NCBI GenBank assembly: GCA_963920635.1
Contig: OY987303.1
Location: 15,912,175-15,976,174, forward strand
Source: Pseudeuparius sepicola
Lineage: Eukaryota; Arthropoda; Insecta; Coleoptera; Anthribidae
Length of the DNA stretch: 64,000 nt
Reading direction: 5' to 3'
The translations under genes and the position numbers were made by a program. The notes below the pieces were generated by a model, which ran no database searches, was not told the origin of the DNA, and saw only the letters and a program-made list of their open reading frames with translations. This document shows positions 11,588 to 23,512 of this stretch, one piece after another. Position 1 is the first letter of the stretch, and every line of letters starts with the position of its first letter.

Positions 11588-12364
11588 ATGGGCAGTGTTC
11601 AGGTGGTGGCCCTTTCACTATTAGTATTAGTGATCTCATGCGCAGCTTTAAATAATCAAGAACCCGTTAGCAACGTGAGTAAAAGTGCTAATATCGTACG
11701 TACAAGCACCAATTCAACAGTTGCTAAAAATAGCACGCTAGTTGCTGAAGGTGGGATTATATCTACCGCAGGGACACATCAAAGCAGAGAACATGTTACG
11801 AATGAGCAAATTCCGAAAACGCAAAGCGTTATTGAGAAACCTTCGGTTAATGCTACTAATAGCACACCTACCGAAGCGAAACCGCCAACAGTTAATGCAA
11901 CGAAACCAGTTGATTTCAAGCCTGTCTACGAAAATAAGACTATTATAGATTTGCCAAAGGATGACAACAAAACTAGTGTGCCAAAGAAAGGTGTTAGTGA
12001 TGTACCAGTTTTGGCTCCCTCAAGTGCAGCCCCAATTAATATTTCTTCAACTACATCTAAGCCTTCCACAACGTCTAAGCAAACACAAAAGCCAATGAAG
12101 CCAAGGATAACAGAATCAGACGACGTAATTTTAGAAGCGAAGGTCGAAGAAAAAGGATCTGCCTCAAGGTTGACAAATATTGACAGTGCTTTGGAAAAGC
12201 GGAGCAAGAGATCTGATTATGTGGTGCCAATCATCGCAGTTATTTTATCAGTACCATTGGTTGCAATAGTGATATCATTAGTCTACAAAAGAGGCGCTTA
12301 TTGGTGGCAACACAGAAATTACAGACGCATGGATTATCTTATAGAAGGGATCTATAATAACTAA
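11588..12364 (+). CDS. Single-pass, heavily glycosylated (mucin-like) membrane protein, 258 aa
   Basis: Single-exon ORF. The start at 11588 is preferred over the upstream in-frame start at 11534 because it begins a clean signal peptide (residues 1 to ~20, MGSVQVVALSLLVLVISCA). The ectodomain is rich in Ser/Thr/Pro/Lys with at least eight N-glycosylation sequons (NVS, NST, NAT, NKT, NIS). A furin-type site RSKR (205-208) sits directly before one membrane helix (about 211-233). The short basic cytoplasmic tail carries RRMDYLIEGIYNN at the C-terminus, the part most likely to be conserved. Poly(A) signal at 12546. I do not know its function or family name; a cell-surface protein of epithelium or immune cells is conceivable but unsupported. 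Confidence 0.75.
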   Translation: MGSVQVVALSLLVLVISCAALNNQEPVSNVSKSANIVRTSTNSTVAKNSTLVAEGGIISTAGTHQSREHVTNEQIPKTQSVIEKPSVNATNSTPTEAKPPTVNATKPVDFKPVYENKTIIDLPKDDNKTSVPKKGVSDVPVLAPSSAAPINISSTTSKPSTTSKQTQKPMKPRITESDDVILEAKVEEKGSASRLTNIDSALEKRSKRSDYVVPIIAVILSVPLVAIVISLVYKRGAYWWQHRNYRRMDYLIEGIYNN

Positions 12365-12545
12365 TATGAATTCAAAAAGTTTTTTTAAAGATCTTCCAAA
12401 GAATTTGTAAATGTTACTCCCTGACTATAGGTGGTCTTAAAAGTGCCTTAAACGAAGCAATAATTTTGTGATATGGAAATGATAATAAGATGAAAAATAT
12501 TTTTGTATATTGAAAGAACTAACTTGTTTTATAAAAATAAGTAGA

Positions 12546-12551
12546 AATAAA
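12546..12551 (+). terminator. Poly(A) signal
   Basis: AATAAA 182 bp after the stop of the mucin-like membrane protein gene. Confidence 0.6.
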
Positions 12552-12599
12552 ACGCATGTTAAACCAAACAAGAGTTTTATTGCTCAAAGTAGTTTTGGT

Positions 12600-13342
12600 G
12601 TTGACATAAAATGAAAAACTTACAAAATTCGCCCGAGACGTACTTATACGCATAGACATCCAAATAAACGCTATTTCGTTACTTATACTTATCAGTCAAT
12701 TCTCTGATCTCTTTCCAACAGACCGCTTCGTTCCTATACGGACGTCTATGTAAAAATAACATCTCAATCCTATTTATTTAGGTATTATATAAATTGCATT
12801 ATTTATTTAATAATCATATTTTGCCACATAAACGAAAATGAAAGAATTTTATATTTTGCCTGTCATTAAATAATGATTTATTTGGTCCAAAAGTTCAAAT
12901 ACCCTGTACAAAAAATCGAACAAACCAAAACTTCGAAAACTAACAGTTCACAATAATATATTTAACGTTATGAAGCAAACGTAACAAACTCGCAATTATT
13001 ATTTTACACTAGCCGTTTTCAGTCCTGTTTTGTTTACATATTATATATTATCACCCAGTATAAAATTCTCCCATTATTTATCGAACTCGCAAAGCAATCC
13101 GCGCCTTCTCCTGGTCCTGTGCAGGATGTATTCTTTAGTTATTTTTTTACGTATTCCGATAGGTAGGTACGACTTAAATATAATCAACTTTGGTGTAAGT
13201 AGTTAACTGTTCCTTCACATTTGTTTCACAAATGAGTAGTAAATAAGTTCGTAACACCACTTCTCTTGTTAACGGTACATGTGTCAACTACTGTTGGATT
13301 CACGGTTTTACCGAGTCACCAACAAAGTTGACACATTTTAGG
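12600..13342. other. Intergenic between convergent genes
   Basis: AT-rich, non-coding; separates the 3' ends of the membrane protein gene (+) and the hydroxylase gene (-). Nothing else recognised. Confidence 0.5.
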
Positions 13343-13348
13343 TTTATT
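13343..13348 (-). terminator. Poly(A) signal of the FAXDC2-like gene
   Basis: AATAAA on the minus strand, 25 bases past the stop codon at 13374-13376. Confidence 0.6.
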
Positions 13349-13373
13349 CCTGATTATATTATATCCAGTCCGA

Positions 13374-14669
13374 TCAACGTCTCCCTAACTTATGTTTGCA
13401 CCGTTCTCGTCGTTCTGGGAACGCTTCTCTTGGTGGCACGAAACTCAACATCATTATGTGCCTCAAGTATGCCCTCGTCTGTCTAAAGTTGTTGTCAGTG
13501 CCATGCAACCTATCCAGAACACCCAGCACTCCAAAACAATTATTGAACCTGGAACATAAACGCAAATTTATGGTTTAGCCGCAAACAGCTTGGAGTTACC
13601 TACTTCAGATGGTGGAAATCATGGGCTTCTGGAGATGGGAAGAAAGGCAAATGGTATCCAGAATGAGCATTCAACGTCGACAGAATTGCCAGTGTAAACC
13701 ATAACCACGATGTGGCTAAATGTGATCCGAGAGCAAATACTCCAAGGAACGGTGGTACTAAATTTGAGAATATGTGCTCTATGGGGTGACAATAGATTGC
13801 TGTAACAGCTATTGGGGCTGTCCACTCGTGATGCTGTTTGTGAATGAACTTGTAGATATATCTACTGTGAAGTAACCTAAAAATTAAATTACTTCACGTG
13901 CTCTAGAAATAACGTCAGTGTTACCTATGTGAGTAGTAGAACGCTCCTTCCTCTACCAATATATGAATAGCTAATTCGTATAATACCCAGTGGAAAGTTG
14001 GCAGTTCTCTTAATTCTGGAAATCCTCTCCATTTCATCGCCCAATACATTAGAAGTGACGAAGGGAGGCCAACCACCAATTGGTTGAAAATCACACACCA
14101 AATAACCTAGAAATCATTTGCATGTGACTGAGTCAGAAGATTATTTGGGTAACATTTTACCCTCAGCAATTTGTTCCTATCGACTGGCTCGTTGGTACCG
14201 GGTTGAATCTTGTACCTTCGAACAACCGCAGGCATGTTTGTCACATCTAGCAACGTGTAGACGCCTCCAAATAACCAGTAGACCAAAAATGATAAACCGT
14301 TAGTGCCGAAAACGTATAGCTTCAGAGGGTCTTCTCCAAAGGCGTTGAGGAACCTGTCCCATTGTGCTTGCCAGAAGTCGCCACTAGCGCCCCAAAACCT
14401 TTGACAGTACCTGCGAAAAAACAAACGATTACATACATAGAAGAGGACAGACTTGTTGGATTTTCTTACCATGTAATAGAATTTCTGGCTGCTGCAAAAC
14501 ATACTAAAGCTGTGCCGAGGACGATTAGGACAGTTCGGAGCGACGAAAGTATTGAAGAAGTGGCGTTGACATCTTCTAATTCTTGTCTGTATTGTATCTG
14601 TAAATTTTTCTTGGAAGGTGTTAATTCACCAGTAGACGAAGATGAATCTTCCTCGTAACTCCCAAACAT
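13374..14669 (-). CDS. FAXDC2: Fatty acid hydroxylase domain protein (FAXDC2-like)
   Basis: Five exons on the minus strand: 14470-14669, 14161-14410, 13925-14106, 13604-13876, 13374-13548. All introns are short and GT-AG and phases agree, giving 359 residues. It belongs to the ERG3/ERG25-type membrane di-iron hydroxylase/desaturase family of the ER. The histidine boxes are present: HRLLH (210-214), HKQHH (223-227), HSGYH (282-286) and HDFHH (296-300). Hydrophobic segments lie near residues 45-62 and in exons 2-4. The C-terminal exon has the [13 protein letters not shown] motif usual after the last box. Vertebrate FAXDC2 is linked to sterol metabolism; the insect substrate is unknown. The reading frame extends upstream of the chosen Met to 14816, but a splice acceptor-like AG just before it suggests a 5'UTR intron. 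Confidence 0.9.
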
Positions 14670-15060
14670 TTTCAGACCTGCACAGAATATTTTATTATTG
14701 TACAATTTTTTTCTACAATTGTAAAGAAATGGCCTTATTGTATGTTCGCTTTTAATTGGGAAATGTACTTCTTTGTACACGGTGTTTAGAAATCGCTGCA
14801 CGGGTCTGGTATGCAAATTTAAGTGAAGCAGTAGGAGGCCATGGAAAACAAACGCGACTATACACGCGAGCTGGTGCGAATGTGACAGTTTAGCTTTGAA
14901 GATTTATGTCTGCGAATATCTTTGAAGTGAAAAAATTAAATTTATTTTTATAAAAAAAAAGTGGACGGTTCCAGCGGCAATAATATAAAATTCACACTAT
15001 CATATTTTGGAAGCTGCAAATGTGACGGCAGAAAATTTAATTCCAGAAATTTTTCCAAAG
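14670..15060. other. 5' flank of the FAXDC2-like gene
   Basis: Likely 5'UTR/promoter region; no distinct element recognised. Confidence 0.3.
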
Positions 15061-15064
15061 AATT

Positions 15065-15830
15065 TTTTATTGTAAACTGTTTGGACGACAAAAAGATTCG
15101 AGTTGAAATTTGATATTTTGGGGTCCAACTAATTTGTTACATAATTTTAGTTTCGAAATATCACGTATGGAAATTTTGAAAAAACTGATTTTTCACACCG
15201 GTAGTGACGTTTTTTTAGGTAGATTCTACGACAAAATGTTATTAAGAAAACTTGTTCAAAATAAAAAATGAATAGGATTGCAAAATTTCAAAAGTCTAGG
15301 CCTACTTCGATTTATTTTTCCTACTTTCTTAGAAGAGTTCCCTTTCTGTAGCCTTCAAATCAAAGTGTTATTAAGGAAACTTGTGCATGGTCATGGTGGA
15401 AAACTAAGTAGGTGCGAAAAATGACAAAAGCCTATGTTCGCTTTATTGTTATCTCCTAAAAAATTTAAAACACAAAAAATAAAAGGCGGCTTAGGCTTTT
15501 GAAATTTTTCACACCTACCCAGTTTTTCATGATGAATGAGTTTCATTAATAGTATTTTAACGTGGAAGCTACAGAAAAGAAAGGGAAAATGAAATTTGAA
15601 ATTTCGCATTCCTCCTCAAGTTTCCTTAATAACATGTTGTTGTAAAAACTACATAAAGGTCACTTTATTGGTGTGTAACATTGATTTTTCAAAATTTACA
15701 AAGCATACTTGATTTTTCGAAACTAAAATTATGTCACAAACTAGTTTTAAACTAAGCAGGGCTGAACCTCAAAGGATCAAATTTCAGCTAGAATATTTTT
15801 TGTCGATTACAACTGTCGTCCAAAAAATCC
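15065..15830. repeat. Diverged palindromic element, same family as 61082-61940
   Basis: The left part (TTGGACGACAAAAAGATTCG near 15080) is an inverted match to the right part (near 15780-15825). Inside, paired blocks such as AGGAAACTTGT and GTCTAGGCCTACTTCGAT also occur in the 61082-61940 palindrome, so both are copies of one family, this one older and without the sharp ACACTGTATA tips. Confidence 0.65.
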
Positions 15831-18280
15831 GAAAATACAAGGTAGATTAGCAATATTAATATTTTGTTTAAATTTTTCTTAAAGTTAATAGGTACCTCTT
15901 CAAAATAATTAAATTCTAAAAAAAAACTAAAAAGCCAAAATTTCAACTCAAATAACAAATTATAATAACAGTCGTATGAAAAGTATAGTATTTAACTCGT
16001 ACGGAATCTTCATTCGAGAGTTCTTGTTCTTGAAGTGAAAAATTATTTAGATTCTTCAAAATGTAATCATGTAAGGTTACAAAGAGGTATGGTAGAATGG
16101 ATTTTTATTTTAAATAAGTTTTCATATTTCTTATTAATGTCTTATTTAATATTACATTAAGTACATCCGGTTCATCTGCTATAACTTGATTAATTATCGG
16201 TTAATATCGGTAATCGACTTAACAAAAAATAATTAACTATTATTATTTATATATTTCACAGGACAGTGAAGTTATATCCCAATTATCAAGGATGGTAAAT
16301 ATGACCGCGGTGTCAGATTTTCTATAAAAAAAAATCGATATTATTGTTTTTGCAATTTTGGGGGTAACCATGCAGGTTGGTGACAATTTCGATGCCCACC
16401 ATTGGTATCTCGGATGCGTTTGCTGGAAACTTAGAGGGCCTAGAAAATTTCTGAAACCAGCATCGAGTTGGCCATGACCAAGAACCTGAAACTACAAATT
16501 TTCATTAAATTCGGGTAACCGATATGGAAGATACAAAGTCTCCCCAGTATCTTATTTTTGGAACTCGTCCATTCTATCCGGTTTTGTTGTATACCTACCT
16601 AACCTTTTTTGAATAAACAAACTTATTTACAACGAAAAAATAACATTTACATCGAAATACGCGGGCAACTGATATGTTAAATGAAATACCTAATCGATTT
16701 CTTTCGAAACTCTTGTTTTCTTGTTTTTGTTTACGGTCTGCGGTATTCCTTGCAGTTGAAGCATGGTTATAAGCAGATAAGGTATGCGCATCGTCAGTGC
16801 GAAGCGTCATCTCTTAAATCACTTGTTAAATTCTTCAATTCTTCAGCTTTTGGGAAGCGAAAATATTTAATATTGCTTCCTTGTAATTATATTGTAATTA
16901 TTACACTTCAAAACTGCACAACCAGGCATGGTAGAAAACAAATATTTTTACTCTAAAAAGTCCACGAAAATATTAGGTATAATTAGCACGGCACAAAACT
17001 ACTGACTACTTTTGGAGCTATAGAATATGACTAATTCGAATGTGATTCTAATAGCGGCAGGCGTATAGCCGATCTGAATTCTGCTTCACAGTGACCCCTT
17101 GCGCGAACTTGACTAGTTTTTAACGCTGGGAGTAGCATAACGTCTTTATTATACCGTGAGTTGAAGTTAGCACACAGCATGTTCTTTAGCAACTAACAAC
17201 CACTAAGTAGCCTATTCCCTTACTCATCTATGATGTTGGATATTTTTCAATGTCTCTGTAATCATTGACGTCACTTAATGTAACCGAACACAATAACAAA
17301 GGCAATAAATGATTATTATATTATTTAGTAGTTTGTTAGTCAGATGTATGGATATCAAGTTTTAGTTCTACTTGCACTTGCCAAAACTGTAAGTAATTTC
17401 CATATAAATATGAATATGTAATAGGTACTACGTCGCAATTTTGCAGTGTACACAAAGGGCTCCTAAACTATAAATAAAGAAAATTCTTACGTAGTTTTCG
17501 AAGTTTCTTCACCTTGTTCTTCTTTGGTTTGTTATACATTATTGTCACACGAATCAGCTGTATGCACACGAGAAAATAATATCAACCGATTTCTAATTGA
17601 ATTGGAACTCGAGTAGAGATGAACCGCGGGACAAAATGTTCGCCTTTAGCTGCGGGTTCCATATAAATAAGCGAAATCTATGTAGATGATAAACCACGCA
17701 TGGCAAGTAAGTACCTACATACAAAACTGCGTCACTATTGTCGCTAATAAATGCGGTCTGATTAGAAAATTACTGGACGTAAATGTTTGATATATTAGGG
17801 CAATTTTTATTATTGCGAATACAAGTAGGTATAGTTTTTATGTATGACAATTCAAAGATTCGTATTCGCGGATTCTACTTTCATTAGATTGTTGTTTTCA
17901 GTCAGTAGACTCGTATTTCTGATAATATTGAAGCCTCGTTTAGGTATTTTATTTTTTTATGGTACCTATTGTTAAGTGATAAAATTATTATCCATTTTTT
18001 TATACGCAACAAGGTAACAGTAATGGTAACCCACAATAATAGCGACCGCAATATGAGATATGAAAAACAGGAAAGCGAGATATAAATTTGACATCGTGAG
18101 ATTTGCGCTTGATTGTTTATTTATTAATTATTTATTAATTATTAATTAATTTTACAATATCTTCAAAGCGACCTATCGCTAATTTGTGAACATTTTCATG
18201 TTTTTAAGCAGAATCCTCAGGCAAACAGATTTTGTCTAAATGTCTATAGGTATTTACCGTTTTCGAGTTACGATAAACAG
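15831..18280. other. Intergenic, no recognised feature
   Basis: AT-rich sequence with scattered simple repeats. No ORF with a recognisable domain or splice context was found on either strand. Confidence 0.45.
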
Positions 18281-18715
18281 TTATGTTTTTTTAATGGAAC
18301 ACCCTGTATATTTTTTAATGGAAAACAAAGGCCACTAGGCTGAATGTGCTTTGTTGATATAATATTATATCTATTTTCCTGAATTTTAAAAGTGAAAATT
18401 ATTATAGTTAGTTACAAAAATAATAAGAATTATTATTGAAGCTACCGCATATTTTGAAGCTGCGAATAATGTCAAGACAGAAAGTTTTATTCCAGAAATT
18501 TCTGAAGATTATTATATAATTGTACCAATATATCACTTCATATTTATTGTTATAAGTAATTAAATATAGATAAGGGAATATTTTATTGATATACATATAT
18601 ATCGGGATGTGGCTCACCATTAATTTTCTTTATTTTTTGAGATAAAAATTTGAAATTTGAGATACGCGTATTTAATGTAGAATGGTGTTTTTTTGACATA
18701 CACTCGCATTTTTTT

Positions 18716-19226
18716 TACTTCCGGTTTCATAGGAAATTACAACAACTTTCAAGTTTTAAATGGAACGCCCTGTATATTTTTGTATATACTCATTCACCAT
18801 AAAGTTCTATGACATTTCTGGAGCCGTATTTGTCGGTTGATAATAAAAATTGACTCGCCAAATTAAAGGCAACAAAATACTCTGTTTTTTTTCACATTGG
18901 GAGCCATAGTGGTCCTATTCGAAAAAATTGAGTATTTTGTAAAAATGAATCTCTTCATCTAAGATGACTTGTAAAAATTTCAACATTTTTTATTTGTTAA
19001 AGTTTCAATTTTTCCGAGGTTACGGAAGTCTAATTAAGAAAATTCCATAGCCTTCTACATTCAAAAATAAAATTTTAAATAAAAATTGACACGGTTGTCA
19101 AAATTTGACAAAAATATTGTGGGATACTTAGAATTTTGTACAGAATCCAAATATGTAAAAATATACAGGGCGTTCTATTTAAAAATACAAAGTTGATGTT
19201 ATTTTCGGTGAAGCCAGAAGTAGGCG
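18716..19226. repeat. Degenerate palindromic element with GGAACGCCCTGTATA motif
   Basis: ACTTCCGGTTTCATAGG ... GGAACGCCCTGTATATTTTT on the left and its inverted counterpart (AAAATATACAGGGCGTTC ... GAAGCCAGAAGTAGG) on the right, about 510 bp in total. A lone related tip, GGAACACCCTGTATATTT, lies at about 18296-18313. Confidence 0.65.
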
Positions 19227-19230
19227 TATT

Positions 19231-20486
19231 ATACAGTGTGTCCCGTTTTTCATGTTAACACCCCTGAAAATCTAAGTAGGCTGAAGGAATTGAACGGGGC
19301 AATTTTTTTATAGATATGTCCTCGAAAGGTCATCATTTGCAAAGTATTGGTCAGGCATTGCCGCGAAAGCCTGGCCTACTGCGATTTTTTAAAGGGGTGC
19401 GTTTTTCTAAAAACCATATTAGGCATTTTTTTTATTTAAAATCTGACACCACAGCGTTAATAAGGACACACCGAAACCCCCATATACCAAATTTGAACAA
19501 AAAATATACAGGGAGTTCCATTCTGCAGGGAGTCAAAGTGGAGCAAAATAGGACTTTTAAAGGCATCTGGCGAGTCAAGTGTGCCATGGAATTACCTCAA
19601 AACAGTTGAATGGTCAATCGGACCACTCAAGGTGTTGGTGTGCGAAGGTCCAATACAAAATATACGGAGTGTTCTTATTCGTGCCATCTCAAAATACTAA
19701 ATTTTTGGAACTTTATACGGGACAAAAATGGAGTATATCAAAACTTCTGCACACACTATAAATGAACTAAATCTAAAAAATACAGAAGCCTGCCAGTTAG
19801 TAAGTCCATATCAGTTAAGGTGGCTGGTGTGCCACAACAGGAAACGCACAGAAAATGTATCATCTTAGACAGTGACTTTGTTGAAAAAGTCCAATATTTT
19901 AAATTGTTTTTATTTGTTAGTTGGCATTTTGTAAAGAAAAACATTACTTTTGTGTTTATCGATATTTTTTCAATGATTCCAGAGCACTCTTGATCCGTAA
20001 AAGTTTCATAAAATTTCAGAATTTTGAGATGGCTCAGAGAAAAATACCCTGTATATTTTTATATCGAATCCTTGCACAGCAACACTTTCAGTGGTCCTAT
20101 TGACCATTCAACTGTTTTGAGGTAATTCCATGGCACACTTGACTCACCAGATGCCTTTAAAATTCCTATTTTGCTCAACTTTGACACCCTGCAGAATGGA
20201 ACTCCCTGTATATTTTTTGTTCAAATTTGGTATATGAGGGTTTCGGTGTGTCCTGATTAACGCGGTGGTGTCAGATTTTAAATAAAAAAATGCCTAATAT
20301 GGTTTTTCGAAAAACGCACCCCTTTAAAAAATCGCAGTAGGCCAGGCTTTCGCGGCAATGCCAAACCAATACTTCGCAAATGATGACCTTTCAGGGACAT
20401 ATCTATAAAAAAATTGCCCCGTTCAATTCCTTCAGCCTACTTAGATTTTCAGGGGTGTTAACATGAAAAACGGGACACACTGTATA
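19231..20486. repeat. ~1256-bp palindromic element (MITE-like), arms ~480 bp
   Basis: The ends are ATACAGTGTGTCCCG and CGGGACACACTGTAT. The left arm runs 19231 to about 19720 and the right from about 20010 to 20486. The arms are nearly identical, including the paired block AACACCCCTGAAAATCTAAG. ORFs inside are mirror noise. A second, inner tip (ATACAGGGAGTTCCATTCTG) lies about 270 bp inside each end, which suggests one element inserted in another before the fold-back formed. Confidence 0.85.
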
Positions 20487-20654
20487 TAGGCTCATCTTGA
20501 AATGCTCAAGTAGGGTTTCTCAACAATATAAATACATACATGGTATATTCCTCTGGCAGTTTTTTAATTTTTATTTATTTTATAAAGAAAATATATTATA
20601 TCGTTGGAAGTTGGAGTCGGAAATATGTAGATTTCGAAAATATGAAACTATACC

Positions 20655-20970
20655 GCGGTGGCGTCGCTCGTACGGGCGCTGACTTTTTAGACTGCATGTT
20701 TTTCTGCCTTCGATCGACCTTGGTTCGAGGCAGGCGCATGCATATGTCTTTAAAGAAAAACACCGCTATGGCCAAGAGCGCTGGACAAATGTGGGTTCAC
20801 CGTATTGCTCCTAAATAGCTTTATCCGTGTGATTTACTAATAATTGTCCTACACTCCTTGGGATTACTACGGTTTTCTAGGGTTTTCCGTAGTACTTGCG
20901 CGAATGCTATTCTAGTTCTATGGGGAAAAAAGTAGGCATGTGGTTGCTTCTGGGGTACTCCTAGTTTGGA
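20655..20970 (+). repeat. SINE-like repeat, copy 1
   Basis: The head has TGGCGTCGCTCG and, ~75 bp on, CCTTGGTTCGAGGCAGG, reminiscent of pol III A and B boxes (B consensus GGTTCGANNCC). The body ends near TTGCTTCTGGGGTACTCCTA. A second diverged copy lies inverted at 52676-53062. A tRNA-derived SINE is the best reading but not proven; no poly(A) or simple-repeat tail is clear. Confidence 0.5.
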
Positions 20971-21822
20971 GTATTATGTGAGCGCCTTTTTTTATTTATT
21001 CACACTGAAACTCATTGCCAACATAATAAATTTCAAATCAATCGACATAATGCTTGTGCTACTATCATGTCCACACATACCGCGGAGAGGGGAGCGGAGA
21101 GTAGCCGTGTTTGCTCGCTGGTTGCAGAGCGTTCTGTTCAGTTTGACATTTTCTGGCGTATTGGCGCGTATTTAACCTCGAAAATAGAGCGTTATTGTAT
21201 TCTTATATACCTATATAAATAAAAAACATAGAAATGGCATCTGTAGATTGAAATGTTTGTGAGGGGTAGCACTTTTTATACTCTATTATTTATTTACTAG
21301 TTAAAGTTTAACAGCGTTGCCAATAAAATTCATAATGATTTCTCTGGTAATAATTAAAATAATCTTCAAGATCAAATTGCAAATAATAGTTTTTTAACAG
21401 TGGTTTCCGTTGTATGTAGGGACTAGGGACATACATATCAGTTGCAAATACGTTTGCTTTGAAGTAAATAATGGTAGATAATATATGTTATTTATGTATT
21501 AATGAGATAAAGTCTGCCTGACTAATAGGTGAATCTAGTATTTATAATTATCTAGACACTTATTAGGCAGTATTTCTATACTACGTGTAGTACTTTAATC
21601 TGTGATACAACTAAGGAAACAATAATATAGGTACTAGGTAGCTACAATTACCAATACCAATCGCACAATCTGACAAACGCGCAAATCGACCAAGAGTGTG
21701 CCTCACCTTGTGTTTGACACAACTGGTGCTGCGTCTTTTAGAAGCAATTTTTCGCTGTTTTTAAGTGTTTTTTAAGTATTCGTCGGTTTAAAATGCTTAT
21801 ATAGACAATTAAGTTATACGTT
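20971..21822. other. Non-coding
   Basis: No supported gene. A GC-richer stretch at 21070-21180 has a short ORF without recognisable features. Confidence 0.4.
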
Positions 21823-21886
21823 ATGGGCAAAAAAAGTGTATTGTTTGCAAATCAAGCAACTCGCCAAAGGAGGTTACATATCATGC
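21823..21886 (+). pseudogene. THAP-like first exon relic
   Basis: From 21835 one frame reads CIVCKSSNSPKEVTYHA, matching the start of a THAP (C2CH) zinc finger: Cys-x2-Cys followed by a basic loop and the His-containing strand. It ends exactly at a good splice donor (GC|GTAAGT at 21887). The only nearby ATG (21823) is out of frame with this, separated by a run of seven A; one more A would restore it. No downstream THAP exon was found. It is probably a fragment of a P-element-type transposase or THAP gene. Confidence 0.5.
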
Positions 21887-22439
21887 GTAAGTACATAGGC
21901 GTAGAACACAAATTCCGTTGCACGTCATCAATAACAATTAATGACGAAAATTGTGTTACCAACGTTTTATATGAAAACATATGTGATTTTGTGTGTTGAT
22001 ATTTGAATTTGGCCTAGTATTATGTTGGTACCGCTGTTAACGGTACCGGCGACGTTGCCGAATTTACAACCGCCAGAGCCAGAGTTATAAGTTATAACCT
22101 CGTGGACGCGCACGTGAACGTTTCCACGTGTTTTGCATTGGAATAAACAATTCCGAAAGCTTGGCAGTTAACCAATAGTTTTCTCTAAAGACCAACTTGA
22201 CTGCAAACCCACTAAAAGTTCAATCTTTTATCATATAAAATACATTTTATGCTTGTGGTTTAAAAATATGGTGAATGCGACGGTTATTGTTTATATCTTT
22301 ATTTATCACGATACGGCAACGCTGCGTCCCTATGACGAGTCTTTTCCAATGCCGTATACGATGACGTGCATCGGAATTTGTTTTGTACAAACCATAGGTA
22401 CCTAGTTCGGGGCACGGTAAAAGATATACCTTTACCACC

Positions 22440-23110
22440 AGAAGGAAAATAATTCTCAACATGGGTATCAAATGAAAGGGCTCGACGGGTAGAAAACAAT
22501 AAGTAGTAATAAACTTTACTGGTCGTTTGAAATTTCATTGGATTTTGTTTTCCTGGGTATTCGACCACCATTTAATTAATCAGTAGTTCTTTATTACGTA
22601 CGTTTCGGCATTACATTTCAACAGCCATCTTCAGATTAAAAAGACAATACACCTTTAAAAAATCTTAAAATTGCTTTTGAAGCTGTACATATAAGATAAG
22701 ATGCCCAAAAAAGAGAAAAAATTTGTGATTTTTCCAATTTTGTTTTAGGACGTTTAAATTGTAAATCAATTTTAAGATTTTTTAAAGGTGTATTGTCTTT
22801 TTAATCTGAAGATGGCTGTTGAAATGTAATGCCGAAACGTACGTAATAAAGAACTACTGATTAATTAAATGGTGGTCGAATACCCAGGAAAACAAAATCC
22901 AATGAAAACAATAAGGTGAATGACGTCATAATAAATCTAATATGGCGGCCTCCCCGAGACAGCGGATTGCCTAATTTTTCACAACATCCTCGACATGGGT
23001 ATCAAATTAAAGGATTTGAAGAGTAGAAAACGATAAGGTGACTGACGTTATGCTAAATCCAATAGAGCTGATGCCCGACGCCCCAAGATGGCGGATTAAA
23101 TTTCTTTGCC
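22440..23110. repeat. Degenerate direct repeats split by a palindrome
   Basis: Units with CATGGGTATCAAATgAAAGG, GTAGAAAACAATAAGGTGA, ATGACGTCATaAtaAATC and ATGGCGG recur at 22460, 22905-22960, 22990-23070 and 23085-23130. The palindrome at 22535-22906 sits inside the first unit. Confidence 0.6.
22535..22906. repeat. Near-perfect palindrome, ~140-bp arms
   Basis: The ends are TTCATTGGATTTTGTTTTCC and its complement. The arms (22535 to about 22675; about 22765 to 22906) are almost identical, implying recent origin or gene conversion. They include the ACGTACGTTTCGGCATTACA block seen with many insect repeats. Confidence 0.85.
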
Positions 23111-23162
23111 ACCCTTCTGAGATGGGAATCAAATAGGCACTAATATAAAGCACAAAATAAAA

Positions 23163-23512
23163 TAAATAATAAAAAAACCTTTTTAAAAACAAGGTAAGCC
23201 ATTTACTAAAACGGATAAAATAAGTTTAGGTTTTCGTTAAGATAATTCAATGCCAAACTGCGACAAGCTTTTTTAAATCAAAAAGCTTGTCGCGCAAACT
23301 GTAAAGAAAATATATTCTTTGGCATGTACTTGCTTATCAACTAATCACTGTCCGATAAAATTAATTGGTACCTATAACTTTTATGAACATCTCGCGCGAC
23401 GAGCTTTTTGAAGTGTGGTATTGAATTATCTTAACGAAAACCTAAACTTATTTTATCCGTTTTAGTTCATGGCTTAAATAAAAGCTTGTTTTTAAAAAGT
23501 TTTTATTTTTTA
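23163..23512. repeat. Palindromic element
   Basis: The arms pair over TTACTAAAACGGATAAAATA ... ATTCAATGCC and its inverse at about 23405-23470; inner stem AAAAAGCTTGTCGCGC. A partial copy of the arm lies at about 38950-39030. Confidence 0.7.

Noticed and set aside
19316..20103. Several 60-97 codon ORFs
   Set aside because: They lie in inverted arms of a palindrome and are mirrored noise.
22299..22571. 90-codon minus-strand ORF
   Set aside because: Crosses into the palindrome and the degenerate repeats; no recognisable product.
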